From the NCBI GenBank assembly GCA_040512755.1, contig JBEVEP010000189.1:1-10692 (forward strand): DNA of 10,692 bases, in the 5' to 3' direction. The notes under the pieces were generated by a model, which saw only the letters and a list, made by a program, of their open reading frames with translations, searched no databases and had not been told where the DNA came from. Origin of the DNA: JBEVEP01 sp040512755. GTDB taxonomy: Bacteria; Pseudomonadota; Alphaproteobacteria; Rhizobiales; Rhizobiaceae. Shown piece after piece: positions 6,341 through 10,692 of the stretch. Both the position numbers and the translations under genes were made by a program. Position 1 is the stretch's first letter. The number at the start of each line of letters is the position of its first letter.

Positions 6341-7770
6341 GCAGTCGTTTCTCCACCCTGCAGCGGCGCAACGATGGTCCGGAGCGGTCTCCAGAGCCGC
6401 CTGCGCCGCATGACGCGGGCAGCGTCCTCATTCCGACACTTCGCAAGCCGGCGCCCTCGACCAGGACGGAGCCCTCCGCTCCAGCCGCCAAGACGGCCAA
6501 CAAGGTGCTTGAGGCGCGCAGCCGCATCCACCGCATGCTGCTGGAAGAGATCAACCTGGTGGCTCTCGAACGCTTGCCCCGCGAGGATATGCATCGGCAG
6601 GTTCATGACTTCGTTTCCGAAAAAACTCGTCAGGAGCGGATGGCGATCAATGTTGCCGAGCTCGATGCGCTGGTGGACGATATCGTCGACGAGATGGTGG
6701 GGCTTGGTCCCCTCGAACCGCTTCTGAAAGACCCTTCGATCAACGATATCCTGATCAATGGTCACGAAAACTGCTTCGTGGAACGGCACGGCAAGTTGCA
6801 GAAGATAAACGTTCCGTTCAAGGACGAGGCGCATCTCCTTAGAATCATAAACAAAATTGTTGCAGCGGTCGGGCGGCGTGTCGATGAATCACAGCCGATG
6901 GTGGACGCCCGCATGCTTGACGGCTCGCGCTTCAATGCGGCGATCCGGCCGGTGGGCGTCGATGGGCCTCTTGTTTCCATTCGCAAGTTTTCCAAGAACA
7001 AGCTTGGCCTGCACAGACTGGTCGAGTTCGGCGCGATCACGCAGAATATGGCCGAGGTGCTGGCCGCTGCGGTCCATGCGCGAAAGACGACGATCATTTC
7101 AGGGGGTACGGGCACCGGCAAGACGACCATGCTCAACGCGCTGTCGGCCTTTATTCCTGAGGATGAGCGGCTGATCACGATCGAGGACGCTGCCGAACTT
7201 CAGCTCCAGCAGCCACATGTGGCCCGGATGGAAACGCGTCCAGCCAATATTGAGGGCCACGGCGAGCTGAAGCAGCGGGATCTCGTTAAGAACGCGCTGC
7301 GCATGCGTCCCGACCGGGTGATCCTGGGCGAGTGCCGCGGCGAGGAAGCATTCGACATGCTTCAGGCGATGAATACGGGTCATGAGGGTTCCATGGCGAC
7401 GATCCATGCCAACACGCCAAGGGACGCCATTAGCCGCCTTGAGCAGATGCTCGGCATGACCGGCATGCCAATGACCGTCCAGTCGATACGCAGCCAGATT
7501 GCGAGCGCGCTCGACATCATCGTGCAGCTTACGCGTCTGTCCGACGGCAAGCGCAAGGTGACCAGCGTTGCCGAAGTGACCGGCATGGAGGGCGACGTCA
7601 TTCAGATGCAGGAGATTTTCCGCTTTGTTCGCACCGGCATGGATGGAGAGGGAAAGATCGTTGGCCATTTCGAGGCAACCGGAATTCGACCGCGCTTTCT
7701 GGAAGACCTGAGGGCGATGGGCATCGAGTTCCCGGGCAAATACTTCGAACCGGGCAGGCCGCAAGAGTAG
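6337..7770 (+). CDS. cpaF: Tad pilus motor ATPase CpaF (TadA)
   Basis: CpaF/TadA is the hexameric secretion ATPase that drives Tad pilus assembly, and in some species retraction, from the cytoplasmic side of the inner membrane. The 477-residue product has a variable Pro/Ala-rich N-terminus (1-55) and a helical region (57-125). The N-terminal CpaF domain holds GPLEPLLKDPSINDILINGH (124-143). The ATPase core shows Walker A SGGTGTGKTT (255-264), Asp box TIEDAAEL (281-288), Walker B RVILGE (327-332) and His box GHEGSMATIHA (348-358). All catalytic motifs are intact, which suggests an active motor. The start ATG overlaps the cpaE stop in an ATGA, preceded by AGGAAGG, so translation is probably coupled. 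Length is normal for the family. Confidence 0.97.
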   Translation: MSSRFSTLQRRNDGPERSPEPPAPHDAGSVLIPTLRKPAPSTRTEPSAPAAKTANKVLEARSRIHRMLLEEINLVALERLPREDMHRQVHDFVSEKTRQERMAINVAELDALVDDIVDEMVGLGPLEPLLKDPSINDILINGHENCFVERHGKLQKINVPFKDEAHLLRIINKIVAAVGRRVDESQPMVDARMLDGSRFNAAIRPVGVDGPLVSIRKFSKNKLGLHRLVEFGAITQNMAEVLAAAVHARKTTIISGGTGTGKTTMLNALSAFIPEDERLITIEDAAELQLQQPHVARMETRPANIEGHGELKQRDLVKNALRMRPDRVILGECRGEEAFDMLQAMNTGHEGSMATIHANTPRDAISRLEQMLGMTGMPMTVQSIRSQIASALDIIVQLTRLSDGKRKVTSVAEVTGMEGDVIQMQEIFRFVRTGMDGEGKIVGHFEATGIRPRFLEDLRAMGIEFPGKYFEPGRPQE

Positions 7771-7776
7771 ATCGCG

Positions 7777-8736
7777 ATGCTAGGGAGCGGGCTTTACCTC
7801 ATCTACGCCGCTGCCGGATTGAGCAGCGTCATGATCGCCGAGGCGATCTACCTTCTCTATGCAGGCAGCAAAGATCGCAGGAACACGATCAACCGGCGCA
7901 TGAAACTGCAACAGAAGCAGCTCAGTCAGGAGCAGGTGCTGATTCAGTTGCGCAAGGAGCGAGGTCTGAACAGTGGAGGTTCGCCATTTTCGCTGCAAAG
8001 GCTTCGCAGGTTAAGGACACAGTCAGGCCTCACGACGCCATTCCCGCGCTTCCTCGCATTTACAACAGGCGCCGCCGCGGCTTCCGTCATCGCTATGATT
8101 TGGAAGGGAGTTCCGATCGCCTTCGGGATCGCCGCGCTGCCGGTTCTCTGCGCCGTGTTCCCAATTGTCGCGCTACGCCATCTCAGGAAACGGCGCCACA
8201 AGCTTTTCGGCATTCAATTGCCCGAGGCGCTGGAGCTGATCACGCGCAGCCTCAAGGCCGGGCATCCGGTGCCTGTGGCGATTGCCATGGTGGCACGCGA
8301 AATGCCGGATCCGATCGGAACCGAGTTCGGCGTGGTCGCCGATGAGGTCACTTATGGCTCGGACCTGGTGAGTGCATTGCACATGCTTTTCCAGCGCGTA
8401 GGCCACGAGGATTTGCCGCTGTTCGTCACCGCCGTTTCCATCCAGAACAGTTCCGGCGGCAATCTGCGCGAAATTCTCGATGGCCTTTCGACCGTGATCC
8501 GCGAACGCGGCAAGCTCAAACGCAAGGTGCGGGCGATTTCGACCGAAGGCCGCATGTCGGCCTACATTCTGACCGCTGTGCCGGTGCTTCTGATGACCGC
8601 AATCATGCTGGTGATGCCGCATTTCTACAACGATGTGTGGGGCGAGCCGATGACCTGGTACCTGCTTGGAGGTTCCCTTGCCTGGCTGATGCTCGGCAAT
8701 TTCATGCTGTTCAAAATGTCGACGTTCAAGTTCTGA
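7777..8736 (+). CDS. tadB: Tad inner-membrane platform protein TadB
   Basis: TadB is one of two related integral membrane proteins that form the platform on which the CpaF motor acts. The 319-residue product has an N-terminal membrane segment (about 5-28), then a basic cytoplasmic stretch. Two further segments lie at about 92-110 and 112-133. The type II secretion F domain (about 143-270) carries LPEALELITRSLKAGHPV (148-165) and NSSGGNLREILDGLSTVIR (224-242). Two more membrane segments follow (about 262-281 and 293-313). The motif S-GG-NL-E-L is typical of the T2SSF family. It begins six bases after cpaF and ends one base before tadC, so it is part of the same transcript. Confidence 0.94.
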   Translation: MLGSGLYLIYAAAGLSSVMIAEAIYLLYAGSKDRRNTINRRMKLQQKQLSQEQVLIQLRKERGLNSGGSPFSLQRLRRLRTQSGLTTPFPRFLAFTTGAAAASVIAMIWKGVPIAFGIAALPVLCAVFPIVALRHLRKRRHKLFGIQLPEALELITRSLKAGHPVPVAIAMVAREMPDPIGTEFGVVADEVTYGSDLVSALHMLFQRVGHEDLPLFVTAVSIQNSSGGNLREILDGLSTVIRERGKLKRKVRAISTEGRMSAYILTAVPVLLMTAIMLVMPHFYNDVWGEPMTWYLLGGSLAWLMLGNFMLFKMSTFKF

Positions 8737-8737
8737 C

Positions 8738-9697
8738 ATGGAAACGTTTATCTCGATACTGGGAGTGTTACCCTCTGGTTCGCTCGCGCCTGTGGCGCTG
8801 CTGTTGCTCGCGGCTGGTGGTTCGGCGGTTGGCTGGTCGCTGGTGATGACTCGCGGCGAGCGCGGCGATCTGAAGCGGCGGCTCAAAGTCGAAACTCAGC
8901 TCGATACCGGCAAGCAGGAGCTCCACGCGAAGAAGAATACAGGCGCCGTGCGGGAAAAGGCCGCCAGAACCGCGCTCGAATTCTACGCCAAAAGCGATCC
9001 GGAGAATGTCGCACGCCTGCGTTTGAAACTTGTCCAGGCCGGATACATGGATTCGCGTGCGGTCGGCATGTTTTTCCTGATCCGTATTGCCTCTCTCGCG
9101 GCTTGCGCAGTCGCCGCAGTCCTCCTTACGCGCGTGTTCGGCGACGGGAATTCCGCGAAGGCCTTCTGGACACTCGTGATCATGGCTGCGGGTTTCGGCT
9201 ATTTCCTGCCGGGCTTTGTGTTGGGCCGCATGGTCCATGCGAAGGTCGTCGAATATCGGAACGGCTTCCCGGATTTCATGGACCTGATGATCGTCTGTTC
9301 GGATGCCGGCATGAGCATGGAGGCCGGGATCGATCGGGTCTCCAAGGAACTTGCTTTGACATATCCGTCGCTCAGCCTGAACCTGCAGCTCGTTTCGCTC
9401 GAACTCAGGGCGGGCCGAAGCCTCGACGATGCTCTCAAGGCGCTCGCGGATCGCCTGAGCCTCGACGAGATACGGTCCTTCGCGACGCTGCTGCAGCAGT
9501 CGAAGGAACTTGGAACCAGCCTTGCGGGGGCCTTGCGCGTCTTTTCCGACGAGATGCGCCACAAGCGCATGTCGATTGCGGAGGAGAAGGCCCACGCCTT
9601 GCCCGCCAAAATGTCGGTTCCGGTTACAGTGTGCATTCTCCCGGTTATCCTGATGATCGCCATCATTCCGATCATCGTGAAGATGACGGCCGAATAG
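8738..9697 (+). CDS. tadC: Tad inner-membrane platform protein TadC
   Basis: TadC is the second T2SSF platform protein and partners TadB. This 319-residue product has an N-terminal membrane segment (about 14-37) and a charged cytoplasmic region. A pair of segments lies at about 110-132 and 141-163. The F domain (about 176-300) contains FPDFMDLMIVCSDAGMSMEA (177-196), the TadC equivalent of the TadB LPEALELI motif. SKELGTSLAGALRVFSDEMR (255-274) follows, then a C-terminal segment (about 294-314). The equal length to TadB fits their origin by duplication. The start codon lies one base after the tadB stop and has only a weak ribosome site, consistent with translational coupling. Confidence 0.94.
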   Translation: METFISILGVLPSGSLAPVALLLLAAGGSAVGWSLVMTRGERGDLKRRLKVETQLDTGKQELHAKKNTGAVREKAARTALEFYAKSDPENVARLRLKLVQAGYMDSRAVGMFFLIRIASLAACAVAAVLLTRVFGDGNSAKAFWTLVIMAAGFGYFLPGFVLGRMVHAKVVEYRNGFPDFMDLMIVCSDAGMSMEAGIDRVSKELALTYPSLSLNLQLVSLELRAGRSLDDALKALADRLSLDEIRSFATLLQQSKELGTSLAGALRVFSDEMRHKRMSIAEEKAHALPAKMSVPVTVCILPVILMIAIIPIIVKMTAE

Positions 9698-9734
9698 CAG
9701 GCTGGTTAACCGGGCGTTGTCCGGCAGGCCCGAT

Positions 9735-9763
9735 TTGCAACCGTTTCAGCACCGATGTTTAAG
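9735..9763 (+). promoter_or_regulatory. Weak candidate promoter upstream of tadD
   Basis: The 114-base gap between tadC and tadD is the only sizeable gap after cpaC. It holds TTGCAA (9735-9740) and TTTAAG (9758-9763) separated by 17 bases. The match is modest, and tadD may simply be read through from tadC. A near-palindrome around GGTTAACC lies just after the tadC stop. Confidence 0.2.
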
Positions 9764-9811
9764 CTCCCTTTGGTAGTCTGATCTCGAAGGACAAGCCCGG
9801 AGAAACGGGCG

Positions 9812-10297
9812 ATGCGGGGTAGGGACATGCGTCGGGAAAACTTCATTACACTGAGCATAGTATGTGCTGCACTGGCGCTGTCGGGCTGCACGAAAAACGC
9901 CATCGACGGCTTGGAGACGACGGCGATAAGGCCGATTGCGCAGGACATCAGTCAAAGCGATCTCGCGCTTGGCAAGATGCAGTTTCGCGACGCAAATTAT
10001 GGCTTGGCGGAAAAGCACTTTCGCAAGGCCGTCGAATTGCGCGCCGCCAATGCGGAGGCGTGGATGGGACTTGCAGCTTCGTATGACCAGTTGCGGCGGT
10101 TCGACTTCGCGGACCGCGCCTACGATCAGTTGCTGAAAGTGGCCGGCCGCAAGCCCGAGATCGTCAACAATATGGGCTACTCGCAACTGCTGCGCGGCGA
10201 CAATAAAAAAGCGCGCGAACTGCTCAATGAAGCGAGGAAGCACATGTCGGACACGACTGTGGTCGATGCGAATCTCGCGCTGCTAAATAAAGCATAA
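9812..10297 (+). CDS. tadD: Tad TPR lipoprotein TadD
   Basis: TadD is an outer-membrane lipoprotein with tetratricopeptide repeats, proposed to act as a pilotin that helps the secretin assemble. The 161-residue product has a basic n-region, a hydrophobic core (FITLSIVCAALAL) and the lipobox LSGC with Cys26 as the lipidated residue. About three TPR units follow (approximately 49-81, 82-115 and 116-148), including YGLAEKHFRKAVELRAANAE (63-82) with the usual small and aromatic residues. Length is short for TadD, which in many species is 200 residues or more, but the repeats look complete. Two ATG codons compete: 9812, with GGAG nine bases upstream, and 9827, which gives a more compact signal peptide (MRRENF...). 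Either leaves the mature protein unchanged. It is the last gene before the terminator hairpin. Confidence 0.88.
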   Translation: MRGRDMRRENFITLSIVCAALALSGCTKNAIDGLETTAIRPIAQDISQSDLALGKMQFRDANYGLAEKHFRKAVELRAANAEAWMGLAASYDQLRRFDFADRAYDQLLKVAGRKPEIVNNMGYSQLLRGDNKKARELLNEARKHMSDTTVVDANLALLNKA

Positions 10298-10317
10298 CGA
10301 CGGGGCAGCGAGACCAA

Positions 10318-10347
10318 GAAGGCCGGCCGCTTGGGGGGCCGGCCTTC
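10318..10347. terminator. Bidirectional GC-rich terminator hairpin
   Basis: A perfect 11-base-pair stem pairs GAAGGCCGGCC (10318-10328) with GGCCGGCCTTC (10337-10347) around an 8-base loop. It lies 20 bases past the tadD stop, between convergent tadD and gcvP, so it can serve both strands. There is no T run on either side, so it is a hairpin-only terminator of the kind seen in GC-rich genomes. Confidence 0.75.
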
Positions 10348-10428
10348 GCGGTGTCTACACGACACGCGATGCTCTCTTTTGCGATCGCGATGTCGTTCCT
10401 GTGGCGCTGTCCGCTTACGTCGGAGCGG

Positions 10429-10692
10429 CTAACTCGCCAGTGCTTCGATGGGCGGGCAGGAACAGACCAGGTTCCGGTCGCCGCCGACATTGTCGATGCG
10501 CGCCACAGGCGGCCAGTACTTCGCGGCTACCTCCGCATTGCCTGCGGGATAGGCGGCCTCCATCCGGGAATAGGGATGATCCCAGACAGTTCCCAGCGCC
10601 TCGCTTGCCGTATGTGGCGCATTGACGAGCGGATTGTCCTCTTTCGGCCACTCGCCTTTCGCCACCCGGGCAGCCTCTTTCGCGATGGCGAT
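10429..10692 (-). CDS. gcvP: Glycine dehydrogenase (P protein), C-terminal fragment
   Basis: GcvP is the PLP-dependent decarboxylating subunit of the glycine cleavage system, which splits glycine to CO2, ammonia and a one-carbon unit on tetrahydrofolate. Only the last 87 codons and the TAG stop are in the window; the gene continues past the right edge. The identity rests on the conserved C-terminal text DNPLVNAPHTA, then PYSRMEAAYPAG, then WPPVARIDNVGGDRNLVCSC. The end PPIEALAS is also typical. The PLP lysine lies upstream, outside the view. An open frame in another register (10415-10651) is a shadow. The gene is convergent with tadD and shares its terminator hairpin. Confidence 0.93.
   Translation of the reverse strand: MAIAKEAARVAKGEWPKEDNPLVNAPHTASEALGTVWDHPYSRMEAAYPAGNAEVAAKYWPPVARIDNVGGDRNLVCSCPPIEALAS

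Noticed and set aside
8173..8886. 237-codon minus-strand frame across tadB and tadC
   Set aside because: His/Arg-rich antisense frame over well-supported tadB and tadC; no independent coding evidence.
10351..10365. Small hairpin GTGTC-TACAC-GACAC after the main terminator
   Set aside because: A five-base-pair stem is too weak to stand as a separate terminator next to the 11-base-pair one; likely chance.

Overview
The window is a chromosomal stretch from a GC-rich alphaproteobacterium. A Rhizobiales member of the Mesorhizobium/Phyllobacteriaceae type is my best guess. The reasons are the alphaproteobacterial CpaB-CpaC-CpaE-CpaF-TadB-TadC-TadD gene order, a ParE that begins MDDGNDLF, and short Shine-Dalgarno-led, tightly packed genes. 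The genus is inference and was not checked by any search.

Layout, left to right. Bases 1-162 are a non-coding, partly very T-rich stretch downstream of parE. parE (minus strand, 163-2226) encodes the B (ATPase/TOPRIM) subunit of topoisomerase IV. A 236-base divergent intergenic region (2227-2462) holds a candidate plus-strand promoter and a GC-rich dyad. From 2463 to 10297, eight plus-strand genes form a tad/cpa (tight adherence, type IVc Flp pilus) locus: cpaB, cpaC (secretin), a small 89-residue lipoprotein in the usual cpaD position, cpaE (TadZ-like), cpaF (TadA motor ATPase), tadB, tadC (inner-membrane platform), and tadD (TPR lipoprotein) after a 114-base gap. A strong GC-rich hairpin (10318-10347) closes the locus. 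Beyond it, on the minus strand, is the last 87 codons of gcvP, glycine dehydrogenase of the glycine cleavage system.

How the genes work together. CpaC would form the outer-membrane channel, with CpaB as its periplasmic partner and TadD (perhaps with the small lipoprotein) helping it assemble. CpaF would power pilus extension and retraction through the TadB/TadC platform, and CpaE would position the machine in the cell. No pilin (flp/pilA), prepilin peptidase (cpaA/tadV) or pseudopilin (tadE/F/G) gene lies in the window. The substrate of the machine must therefore be encoded elsewhere.

Parts of the machine are unusual: a short replacement for CpaD, a CpaE P-loop without its lysines, and a CpaE basic amphipathic tail. 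Otherwise this is a recognisable, apparently intact tad locus between two housekeeping genes. I found no mobile element, CRISPR array or RNA gene, and no convincing new system.
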